A DNA stretch of 10,607 nt from Aquirufa sp. (GTDB lineage: Bacteria > Bacteroidota > Bacteroidia > Cytophagales > Spirosomataceae). Shown here piece by piece: positions 1-6,332 of the stretch. How positions within the stretch are numbered: position 1 is the first letter of the stretch; each line of letters starts with the position of its first letter. Location of the stretch: contig JAURHT010000069.1 of NCBI GenBank assembly GCA_030833145.1, forward strand, positions 1-10,607, written 5' to 3'. Under the pieces are notes generated by a model. The model saw only the letters and a program-made list of their open reading frames with translations. It searched no databases and was not told the origin of the DNA. The position numbers were made by a program, and so were the translations under genes.

Positions 1-1245
1 AAAGGCGTGGGTATCTTCTTCGCATCACAAACACGTCAGCGGAGTAATGACACCGAGTTTCAATACGCTCAGAACAAGAATTTCTATTATTTAACGGGTT
101 TAGAAGAGCCCAATGCAGTTTTATTGTTATTCAAGCAGCCGGTTACCTTGTTAGGTAAAACAGGAACAGAATTTATATTTGTTCAAAACAGGGATCCGTT
201 TAAGGAACTTTGGACGGGTAAAATCCTAGGAACAGATGGCTTTAAGGCAAAGAGTAAAATGGAAAATGTGTTCATCAATGACCAATTTACGAGCTCTTCG
301 ATCTCTCTAGCTGGCGTGGATTCGGTTTATACGTTGTACCGCACGGAGGGTATTTTTGCTAAATACAAAGCGAAGGAAGATCCTTTATCTCGCATGGCTT
401 CGTTAGTAGATAGTTTAGTGATTTCGAATGCTAAGCCTTTGGCATCTAGATCTACTATGAATACGTTAAGAACCTTACGTGGCATTAAATTGCCAGAAGA
501 GATAGCTCTTATTCAAAAAGCGGCTTCCATTAGTGTTTTAGGTCATAATGATGTGATGCGTGCGGTAAAACCTGGTATGAAAGAATACCAGGCGCAGGCG
601 ATTATGGAATACCATTTCAAAAAGGAAGGTTCTGAATACCCGGGTTATAACAGTATCAATGGAGCAGCGGAAAATGCCTGCGTCTTACACTATATCACTA
701 ATTTGAAGACCATTAAAGAAGGGGATTTATTATTAAGTGATTGTGCGGCAGAATACCACGGTTATTCAGCAGACGTTACAAGAACGGTTCCTGCAAACGG
801 TAAATTCTCAGAAGCGCAAAAGGCCTTATACGAAATCGTTCTAGAGGCTCAAGATGCAGGGATTGCAGCTTGTAAGGCTGGCGCTCCTTTCAGCGATGTG
901 GATGCAGCTTCTCGCGCTGTGGTGAATGCAGGTTTAATCAAATTAGGTATTGTCGCTAATGAGAAAGAAGCACGTACCTATTTTCCTCACGGAACTTCAC
1001 ACCATTTGGGTTTAGATGTACACGATTTAGGACCTCGCGTTTTAGCTCCGGGAGTAGTCGTTACCGTGGAACCTGGTATTTACATTCCAGCAGGAAGTAA
1101 GTGCGATAAGAAATGGTGGAATATCGGTATTCGTATCGAAGATGATATTTTAATCACCGAAAAGGGAAATGTAAACCTTTCTCAAGGTTCTCCTCGCACG
1201 GTGGCTGAAATCGAAAAGATGGCAGCACAGAAGAGTGTGTTTTAG
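1..1245 (+). CDS. pepP: Xaa-Pro aminopeptidase (M24B family), 5'-truncated
   Basis: Cytoplasmic-type metallopeptidase that removes the N-terminal residue from peptides with proline in second position. The frame is open from base 1 (K-G-V-G-I-F-F), so the GTG at 7 is probably an internal valine and the true start lies outside the window. By family comparison a few tens of residues are missing. Counting from the codon at 7, residues 1-150 are the N-terminal aminopeptidase-P domain, with NFYYLTG, typical of this family. The rest is the pita-bread catalytic domain. All five dinuclear metal ligands are visible: D245 and D256 (in YSADVTRT), H332 in the HGTSHHLGLDVHD block, E355 (VTVEPGIY) and E378 (IRIEDD). 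H328 in the same block is the usual substrate-site histidine. The protein should therefore be active. It ends just before a strong terminator and appears to be the last gene of its transcript. Family assignment is very secure; exact peptide preference is not. Confidence 0.95.
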   Translation, partial: KGVGIFFASQTRQRSNDTEFQYAQNKNFYYLTGLEEPNAVLLLFKQPVTLLGKTGTEFIFVQNRDPFKELWTGKILGTDGFKAKSKMENVFINDQFTSSSISLAGVDSVYTLYRTEGIFAKYKAKEDPLSRMASLVDSLVISNAKPLASRSTMNTLRTLRGIKLPEEIALIQKAASISVLGHNDVMRAVKPGMKEYQAQAIMEYHFKKEGSEYPGYNSINGAAENACVLHYITNLKTIKEGDLLLSDCAAEYHGYSADVTRTVPANGKFSEAQKALYEIVLEAQDAGIAACKAGAPFSDVDAASRAVVNAGLIKLGIVANEKEARTYFPHGTSHHLGLDVHDLGPRVLAPGVVVTVEPGIYIPAGSKCDKKWWNIGIRIEDDILITEKGNVNLSQGSPRTVAEIEKMAAQKSVF

Positions 1246-1263
1246 TCTTTCCTAGGTACATTA

Positions 1264-1293
1264 AAAAAAGCCCCAAGAAATTGGGGCTTTTTT
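1264..1293. terminator. Bidirectional Rho-independent terminator
   Basis: A perfect 7-bp stem, GCCCCAA (1270-1276) with TTGGGGC (1281-1287), closes a GAAA loop. It is flanked by an A run on the left and a T run on the right that can extend the stem by six A-T pairs. On the plus strand it ends the aminopeptidase transcript 18 nt after the stop. On the minus strand it follows the CCA end of the tmRNA by a few bases and ends in seven U residues, so it serves ssrA as well. Confidence 0.9.
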
Positions 1294-1299
1294 ATTATC

Positions 1300-1668
1300 T
1301 GGTGGAATCGGAGGGACTCGAACCCTCGTCCAAACCTAGAGAACTGATGCTTTCTACACGTTTAGATTTGATTCATTTTCGATGTTAGATAGGTTCAGAT
1401 CAGACCTTACCTAACACTTATCCTCTGGATACTACTGAACCGTTAGAGAAATCGGATTCAGCGACTCTGCATGTCGACGCTCAGAATCCCCCGTCGGCAG
1501 AGTTTGGACAGGGCTGAACGATGGCAATTGGTTAGTCTATCAGACTAAGCAGCCATGGCATACGAAGTATTGCCAGCTATAATTCGAAGGTTTTTTTAAC
1601 AGGAAATGCCTACAACTCCCGACGTGCTTACAACCGGACTACATAAGCTGTCAAAACCGGTCGATCCC
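1300..1668 (-). ncRNA. ssrA: Transfer-messenger RNA (tmRNA)
   Basis: Rescues stalled ribosomes by acting as an alanyl-tRNA and then as a short mRNA for a degradation tag. The tRNA-like half is plain: the 5' end GGGATCG (1668-1662) pairs over 7 bp with CGATTCC (1310-1304), with one G-U, followed by discriminator A and an encoded CCA (1302-1300). The T arm reads GAGGG-TTCGAGT-CCCTC. This sets a one-piece mature RNA of about 369 nt. The tag frame lies in the 5' half, and the hairpin TTAGTC/GACTAA straddles its stop codon. Further paired segments downstream fit the usual pseudoknot chain, which I have not folded fully. The upstream neighbour on the same strand is lrp with no terminator between them; a promoter sits 12 nt before the 5' end. 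Confidence 0.96.
1545..1574 (-). other. tmRNA proteolysis-tag reading frame
   Basis: Reading the minus strand from GGC (1574-1572) gives G-N-T-S-Y-A-M-A-A and then TAG (1547-1545). The sequence before it, UAGCU, lines up with UAGUC before the E. coli resume codon GCA, so GGC is the likely resume codon; a start one codon earlier at GCU (giving an extra A) is less likely. The YAMAA ending resembles the Cytophaga tag (as I recall it, GEESYAMAA), while ALAA is the common ending elsewhere. The two C-terminal alanines needed for ClpXP recognition are kept. Confidence 0.88.
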
Positions 1669-1679
1669 AAATAGAAGTA

Positions 1680-1705
1680 CAAAGATACAAAATTTAAACG
1701 GGCAA
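1680..1705 (-). promoter_or_regulatory. Candidate ssrA promoter
   Basis: On the minus strand, TATCTTTG (1687-1680) is an exact match to the Bacteroidota -7 consensus TAnnTTTG and ends 12 nt before the tmRNA 5' end, allowing a short processed leader. A TTG at 1705-1703 lies 15 nt upstream, shorter than the usual 19-21 nt spacing, so the -33 element is uncertain. This promoter overlaps or directly abuts the out-of-frame C-terminal codons of lrp (ending at 1694). Confidence 0.6.
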
Positions 1706-1738
1706 TGCGGTAGTTTGTTTGATTTCATCCATCACAAA
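1694..1738 (-). pseudogene. Displaced C-terminal codons of the Lrp-family regulator
   Basis: In the -1 frame relative to the main lrp frame, the minus strand reads F-V-M-D-E-I-K-Q-T-T-A-L-P-V and then TAA (1696-1694). This is the expected final strand and tail of a Bacteroidota Lrp/AsnC protein, and it starts exactly where the main frame ends (…HISTC). Restoring one T to the TTT run at 1735-1737 would give a continuous protein of about 157 residues. The local sequence is not a classical slippery heptamer, so programmed frameshifting is unlikely. A sequencing or assembly error or a recent mutation is more probable. Confidence 0.85.
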
Positions 1739-2163
1739 CAGGTGCTAATGTGGGCGACAGAGGGCAATACCGCTAGTTTTTCTTGGTAAAACTGATTGTA
1801 ACTTTCTACATCCGCACTGACCACATTTAAATAATAATCAAAGTTTCCAGATACTAAATGGCAGGAAGTTACCTCTGGAAAATTCAGGATGGCTGCTTCA
1901 AATTCACTAAAGTTCTTTCGGTTTTGTTTCTCAAGTGTAACTTGGCAATGTACGAGTAGACCCAGGTTGAGTTTCTTACGATTCAATAGCGCCACATAGC
2001 CTTGGATGTACCCATCTGATTCCATTCGCTTGATTCGATCATGTGTAGGACTGAGGGATAAGTTTACTTGCTCGGAGATCTCTTTAAGGGTTTTTTGGCT
2101 ATCGTTTTGGATGATTTGTAAGATCTTGTGATCCAATTCATCGAGTTGCGTATTTTTTGCCAT
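1732..2163 (-). CDS. Lrp/AsnC-family regulator, apparently frameshifted near its C-terminus
   Basis: Amino-acid-responsive DNA-binding protein. The 143-residue frame begins with an AsnC-type winged helix: LDELDHKILQIIQNDSQKTL leads into the helix-turn-helix at about residues 25-50, whose recognition helix contains LSLSPTHDRIKRME. A RAM effector domain follows, about residues 68-143, with EVTSCHLVSGNFDYYLNVV near the ligand-binding loop. Family members usually end near 150-160 with a strand like FVMxEIKxTTALP. Here the frame stops at HISTCL-TGA, and that expected ending appears at once in the overlapping frame (1694-1738). The last RAM strand is thus lost as sequenced. A single missing T in the T run at 1735-1737 explains it. 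The gene is divergent from ald, which suggests it controls alanine dehydrogenase, as AldR does in mycobacteria; that role is inferred. No terminator separates it from ssrA. Confidence 0.9.
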   Translation of the reverse strand: MAKNTQLDELDHKILQIIQNDSQKTLKEISEQVNLSLSPTHDRIKRMESDGYIQGYVALLNRKKLNLGLLVHCQVTLEKQNRKNFSEFEAAILNFPEVTSCHLVSGNFDYYLNVVSADVESYNQFYQEKLAVLPSVAHISTCL

Positions 2164-2232
2164 AAAGTTTTCGGTTTTCCGGTATGAAAAGCGGGATGAA
2201 TCTTAAATTTTCTTGTATATTATTATTTATTC

Positions 2233-2265
2233 AGTAAATATTACTTATTATATGCAATTATGCAA
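2233..2265. promoter_or_regulatory. Repeats in the lrp-ald intergenic region, candidate Lrp operator
   Basis: The AT-rich region between the divergent genes has an inverted repeat AGTAA-ATA-TTACT (2233-2245), directly followed by two direct copies of TATGCAA (2251-2257 and 2259-2265) in an 8-nt period. Lrp-family proteins bind short AT-rich dyads, often several near their own gene and target. In such AT-rich DNA, repeats this short can arise by chance, so binding is only a suggestion. Confidence 0.3.
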
Positions 2266-2284
2266 GATATTTTATTGTCTTATC

Positions 2285-2292
2285 TATATTTG
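2285..2292 (+). promoter_or_regulatory. Candidate ald promoter (-7 element)
   Basis: TATATTTG matches the Bacteroidota -7 consensus TAnnTTTG. Transcription would begin near 2298, leaving a leader of about 70 nt that contains the hairpin at 2318-2348. No TTG stands at the usual 19-21 nt upstream distance, so this may be a weak or activator-dependent promoter, or the start may be elsewhere. Confidence 0.4.
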
Positions 2293-2317
2293 TAGTGTAT
2301 TATACTTCATCAAAGGT

Positions 2318-2354
2318 AAAGGCCAGCGGATTTTTTTCGGTGGCCTTTCTTTTT
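2318..2354 (+). terminator. Terminator-like hairpin in the ald leader
   Basis: AAAGGCCA (2318-2325) pairs perfectly with TGGCCTTT (2341-2348) around a 15-nt loop that itself contains seven T residues, and is followed by CTTTTT (2349-2354). Only 13 nt separate the T run from the ald ATG. The position between a candidate ald promoter and the coding start makes it a possible attenuator or translation-affecting stem. An upstream AAAGG (2312-2316) could compete for CCTTT (2344-2348), giving a minimal alternative pairing. No known riboswitch is recognised. Confidence 0.5.
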
Positions 2355-2367
2355 AAAACTTTTCGAT

Positions 2368-3453
2368 ATGATCATAGGTGTCCCTAAAGAAATTAAAATT
2401 CAGGAGTTTCGGGTAGGCTTAACTCCGGCAGGTGTTCAAGGTTTAACGGCAAATGGACATCAAGTATATGTACAAGCAAGTGCTGGAGAGGGCTCGGGCC
2501 TTTCAGATGCGCAATACAAAGAGGCTGGTGCTGTTATTTTAGCAACAGCTGCTGAAGTATACGCCATAGCGGATATGATTGTAAAGGTGAAAGAACCTTT
2601 GGCAGCTGAATTTCCGCTGATTAAAAAGAATCAAATTTTATTTACCTACTTCCATTTTGCAGCATCTCGCGAATTAACTTCCGCCATGCTACGTTCTGAT
2701 GCGGTTTGTATTGCTTATGAGACCGTTGAATTAGCAGATCGAAGTTTGCCTCTTTTGACGCCGATGTCGGAAGTGGCCGGTCGCATGGCGATTCAAGTGG
2801 GAGCCTTTTATTTAGGCAAACCACAAGGTGGGAAAGGAAAGTTATTAGGAGGTGTCCCCGGGGTGAAACCAGCGAATGTGTTAGTGCTTGGTGGTGGAGT
2901 GGTAGGAACACAAGCGGCGAAGATGGCGGCAGGATTAGGCGCGAATGTGACGATTATGGACACGAATTTAGCGCGCCTACGTTATTTAGATGAGGTAATG
3001 CCGGCTAATGTCTCTACGCAATTCTCTACTTCTTACGCGATTCAAGAAGCATTACCCACAGTGGATTTAGTCATAGGTGCGGTTTTATTGCACGGTGCCA
3101 AAGCGCCACATTTGATTAAACGAGAAGATTTGAAGAAAATGACTCCTGGTACGGTTTTAGTGGATGTTGCAGTGGATCAAGGCGGATGTATTGAAACTTG
3201 TAAACCTACGACGCACGAGAATCCTATTTATGAAATTGATGGAATCGTTCACTATTGTGTGGCTAATATGCCAGGAGCAGTTCCACAAACCTCTACCATG
3301 GCTTTAACGCAAGCGACATTGCCCTATGTGCATCTGTTAGCTAATCTGGGTTGGACAGAGGCTTGCATCCAAAATGAAGCCTTAAATAAAGGATTGACGA
3401 TCTATGATGGCAAACTATTCCATCCAGGTGTCGCGGCAACCTTTAATTTATAG
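2368..3453 (+). CDS. ald: Alanine dehydrogenase
   Basis: Catalyses reversible NAD-dependent oxidative deamination of L-alanine to pyruvate and ammonium in the cytoplasm. At 361 residues it is close to the usual 370. The start at 2368 gives the canonical N-terminus MIIGVPKEIK. Residues known from the family are in place: R15 and K75 (VKVKEP) for substrate binding, H96 (TYFHFA) and D270 (DVAVDQGG) for catalysis, the nucleotide-binding glycines GGGVVG at 175-180, and D198 after the second strand for the NAD ribose. The block VPQTSTMALT (305-314) is also characteristic. The C-terminus HPGVAATFNL is somewhat shortened. It is divergent from an Lrp-family gene that probably controls it. Its TAG abuts the TAA of the convergent tolC-like gene so the two coding regions overlap by 6 bp, with no terminator in between. 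Confidence 0.97.
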   Translation: MIIGVPKEIKIQEFRVGLTPAGVQGLTANGHQVYVQASAGEGSGLSDAQYKEAGAVILATAAEVYAIADMIVKVKEPLAAEFPLIKKNQILFTYFHFAASRELTSAMLRSDAVCIAYETVELADRSLPLLTPMSEVAGRMAIQVGAFYLGKPQGGKGKLLGGVPGVKPANVLVLGGGVVGTQAAKMAAGLGANVTIMDTNLARLRYLDEVMPANVSTQFSTSYAIQEALPTVDLVIGAVLLHGAKAPHLIKREDLKKMTPGTVLVDVAVDQGGCIETCKPTTHENPIYEIDGIVHYCVANMPGAVPQTSTMALTQATLPYVHLLANLGWTEACIQNEALNKGLTIYDGKLFHPGVAATFNL

Positions 3454-4740
3454 TTCCCAAAATTTAACGCCCTGCGTTTTTAACAAGTCCAATTGCTGGA
3501 GATTGAATTGAAATTTGAAATTCTCCTCTTGCAATTGGGCTTCTTCTAATAAGTTTTGGATTTGATCTAATTCCAATTGCTTAATCGTTCCCTCTTTGTA
3601 ACGAGCTTCTCCAAGTTGATAGGCATATTTTGCCTGATCAATTACTTTTTTCTGAGTGGCTAATTTGTCCTGAATTAAGTTCAGGTTCGCTTGTCCTTGA
3701 CGTAATTCGTAGGCAAGCTTTGTTTGAGTATCCTCTTTTTGGAAGGCGATGCGTTCTTGTTGGATTTTGGCCAAACTCTGTTGCATACTCGCTCTTTTTC
3801 CTGAATAAATTGGTACAGTTAGTTTAATGCCTACCAAAGAATTCAATTTGAAGTCATCCTCAAAGGCAGGTACCTCCCCATTTATGCGGGGTAAATAACC
3901 GTTACGTACTCCAAGCGATGCAGAACCTGCTAGAGTAGGAGCGCTCGCTTTACCTTGGATAGCAATCTCTTGCTCGAAAACCGATTTCTCTGCTTCTAAA
4001 CTTAGGATGGCAGGATGTTGATCGATAGCGCCTTTTGTTGTGTTTGCTTGTAAGATAGCTTTGATTTGCTCTTTGATCCCTTTTTGACCGCTTTGCGTTT
4101 GCAAAAAGTCGATCAATTTATCGATTTGTGTTTCGGTCTCGGTGATTTTTGTTTCTTGGTTCTGCACTCGAATGCGAAGTCCCATCACATCTAATTCCAA
4201 AGCTTCGCCTAATTTAATTTGATTCTCAACAATGGCTTTGTGCGAATTGATTCGGCCTAATTCAGCCTTTTGAATTGTGACAACGTTTTGTAAGAAGAGA
4301 ATTTGGTGGTATACCGTTGCGATTTGGAAGGCTAATCCAAAAGCCGTTTGATCAATCTGCGTTTGAGAAAGACGCGTCTCTAAAAGAATCTTATCAATGG
4401 TGGACTTGTTCTTCCCCCAATCATATAGCGTTTGGCTCGCCACAAAATTTGTATTGTAATTCATATTAGGCTGAAATTGCAATACGGATGGAACGCCGCC
4501 CGTCGCAAAGGTAACCTTCGAAACAGGATCAAGGCGCGTTATGCCGGCTTCATAGGCTACTATGGGTTTTGCATAGGAACTTTGAATCTGTGTCTTTATT
4601 TCTCCCGCTTGCAATTGTGTTTTTTGCGCCTTTAGAATAGGAGAGTAGGTCAATACTTGTTGAACAAGCGTATTCAACTCTTTATTCGTTTGAGCTTGAG
4701 CTGACAAGGCTAAAAGTGTAAATAGGGCAATTTTTCTCAT
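3448..4740 (-). CDS. TolC-like outer-membrane efflux channel
   Basis: Outer-membrane component of the tripartite efflux pump, forming the exit duct across periplasm and outer membrane. The start at 4740 gives a clear signal peptide, MRKIALFTLLALSAQAQ, with cleavage expected after AQA; an earlier in-frame ATG at 4761 would overlap the transporter gene and spoil the signal, so it is not used. The protein is 430 residues and shows the two-repeat outer-membrane efflux protein pattern: long helical stretches (about 110-200 and 300-425) rich in Q, K, E and L, and a strand segment with NFVASQTLYDWGKNKSTI early in repeat one and SLVGIKLTVPIYSGKRAS in repeat two. It begins 4 nt after the transporter stop and is the last gene of the operon. 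The exact family branch (TolC, OprM or BepC type) cannot be fixed here. Confidence 0.92.
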   Translation of the reverse strand: MRKIALFTLLALSAQAQTNKELNTLVQQVLTYSPILKAQKTQLQAGEIKTQIQSSYAKPIVAYEAGITRLDPVSKVTFATGGVPSVLQFQPNMNYNTNFVASQTLYDWGKNKSTIDKILLETRLSQTQIDQTAFGLAFQIATVYHQILFLQNVVTIQKAELGRINSHKAIVENQIKLGEALELDVMGLRIRVQNQETKITETETQIDKLIDFLQTQSGQKGIKEQIKAILQANTTKGAIDQHPAILSLEAEKSVFEQEIAIQGKASAPTLAGSASLGVRNGYLPRINGEVPAFEDDFKLNSLVGIKLTVPIYSGKRASMQQSLAKIQQERIAFQKEDTQTKLAYELRQGQANLNLIQDKLATQKKVIDQAKYAYQLGEARYKEGTIKQLELDQIQNLLEEAQLQEENFKFQFNLQQLDLLKTQGVKFWEL

Positions 4741-4744
4741 ATCA

Positions 4745-6328
4745 TTAATGGGCCTCTTCACTGGCCTTTAAAATTTTCTCGATGTCTTTTTTATCCTTCT
4801 TGGGCGTTTTGATTAAGAAAACGAAAGGAAATATTAGAATGAAAATGATGGAAACTAAGCGGAATGTGTCCAAATAAGCTAAGTAATAGGCTTGCTTCGT
4901 TACCGCCATATCAATCTGCTTGTAGGCCATTTCGCCGGCACGAACAAGCTCACCTGTTTTCTGGGCCATCGATTGCGCAATTCCTTGGAATCGTTGTTGG
5001 AATAATGGATTCTCTGCCGTTACATTCGCTAGTAAATCGGAACGGTGTTGTGCAGCACGAGTTGTCGCATAATTATTAGCCACAGCAATACCAAAAGCAC
5101 CACCCAGCTGACGTATCATATTGGTCAAGGAGATACCTGAAGCATATTCTTGGGGCTTTAAACCAGCTACCGCCTGATTAATTAGGGGCATTTGTAGACA
5201 AGAAACTCCGATGACGCGAAGCATCTGCATAGGAAAGAAATCCCAACGACCCATATCGCTCGTTGATTCCCCACCAATAAACCCGAATACAATGTAGATC
5301 AAAATTCCAAATACCATGAAGGGAAGTGGTTTTGCTCCTTTGGAAAGTGCACGACCAATAACAGGAAATAAAAAGACTCCTAAAAAAGTAGGAACCATCA
5401 AGGATAATCCTGTCTCTGTTGGTGTTAATCCATTAATCCGCTGCACCATGATAGGGTATACGAATACCGACGTAAACAAACCAAATCCACCTACTAGAGT
5501 GAAGATGGAGCTCATGGTAAATGTTTGGTTTTGGAAAATGCGCAGATTTACTACGGGTTGTTTCGTATTCAATTCCCTGTAAATAAACCCGGCTAAACCA
5601 CCCACAAATAGAAGTGCACAAATATTAATCAAGCGTGAATCAAACCAATCCTCCGATTCCCCTTTTTCTAACATGAATTGCAATCCTCCCACAGTGATCA
5701 TTAACAAAATAATACCCGGGTAATCAATAGTCATATTGGCTCGATTCGCCCCTTCGCCTTCCTTTCGGTCGATGTAAACCAGGGTTAAGATGACGGCTAT
5801 AATACAAATAGGAATATTCACTAAAAAGATATCTGACCAGTGGAAGTTATCGACTAAATATCCACCTAGAACGGGTCCTAAAGACGGTCCTAAAATAATA
5901 CCCATCCCGAAGAAACCAGAGGCCATAGGTCGATCTTCTGGTTCAAAAGCATCAAACAAGATAGCTTGTGATGTGGATAGAAGGGCTCCGCCACCAATAC
6001 CTTGGATAAAGCGCCAAAAGACTAATTCCCATAAGGTTTCACTCATTCCACAGAAATAGGATGCAATACCAAACAGAATCATTGATCCGAGGTAGTAATT
6101 CTTTCGGCCAAAATACTCGCCTAAAAATCCAGTCATTGGAATAATCACTACGTTCGCGATGGCATAACTCGTAATGACCCACGCGATATCTTCAATGGTA
6201 GCACCTAAGGCACCAGATATCTGGTTCAAGGCCACATTGACGATGGTCGTGTCCAATAACTCCATCACGGCAGCCGTGATGGTCGTTATAACAATAATAA
6301 ATTTGGCAAATCCTTGCGGGCGCTCCAT
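4745..6328 (-). CDS. emrB: EmrB-like multidrug transporter, DHA2 family of the major facilitator superfamily
   Basis: Inner-membrane proton-coupled drug exporter, expected to have 14 membrane segments; the 527-residue length fits. Visible family motifs are LDTTIVNVAL (25-34, DHA2 signature in helix 1), GFLGEYFGRK (67-76, motif A between helices 2 and 3), RFIQGIGGG (106-114, motif B region), the glycine/proline-rich GMGIILGPSLGPVLGG (141-156, antiporter motif C) and WSDIFLVNIP (164-173). A polar loop of about 50 residues (420-470) precedes the last helix, as in EmrB, and the C-terminus is a charged cytoplasmic tail. It starts 4 nt after the adaptor gene stop and ends 4 nt before the outer-membrane channel gene. 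Substrates cannot be predicted beyond amphipathic drugs or dyes, the usual range of EmrAB systems. Confidence 0.95.
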   Translation of the reverse strand: MERPQGFAKFIIVITTITAAVMELLDTTIVNVALNQISGALGATIEDIAWVITSYAIANVVIIPMTGFLGEYFGRKNYYLGSMILFGIASYFCGMSETLWELVFWRFIQGIGGGALLSTSQAILFDAFEPEDRPMASGFFGMGIILGPSLGPVLGGYLVDNFHWSDIFLVNIPICIIAVILTLVYIDRKEGEGANRANMTIDYPGIILLMITVGGLQFMLEKGESEDWFDSRLINICALLFVGGLAGFIYRELNTKQPVVNLRIFQNQTFTMSSIFTLVGGFGLFTSVFVYPIMVQRINGLTPTETGLSLMVPTFLGVFLFPVIGRALSKGAKPLPFMVFGILIYIVFGFIGGESTSDMGRWDFFPMQMLRVIGVSCLQMPLINQAVAGLKPQEYASGISLTNMIRQLGGAFGIAVANNYATTRAAQHRSDLLANVTAENPLFQQRFQGIAQSMAQKTGELVRAGEMAYKQIDMAVTKQAYYLAYLDTFRLVSIIFILIFPFVFLIKTPKKDKKDIEKILKASEEAH

Positions 6329-6332
6329 GAAA

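Noticed and set aside
7..9. GTG at 7 as the start of the aminopeptidase
   Set aside because: The frame is open to the window edge and the family's N-terminal domain begins earlier, so this is an internal valine of a truncated gene.
1300..1326. A separate tRNA gene suggested by the CCA end and T arm
   Set aside because: No cloverleaf lies next to it; the pairing 5' strand is 340 nt away and a tag frame lies between, so this is the tRNA-like end of tmRNA.
1735..1741. Programmed -1 frameshifting in lrp
   Set aside because: The local codons do not fit the X-XXY-YYZ slippery pattern and I see no strong downstream stimulator; an indel in a T run is simpler.
4741..4761. Upstream ATG at 4761 for the TolC-like protein
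   Set aside because: It would overlap the transporter gene and place seven polar residues before an otherwise canonical signal peptide starting at 4740.
5316..5582. Plus-strand open frames inside the efflux operon, such as 5316-5582 and 5790-6059
   Set aside because: They lie fully within the strongly supported antisense emrB gene, lack any family features, and have no promoter; they are shadow frames.
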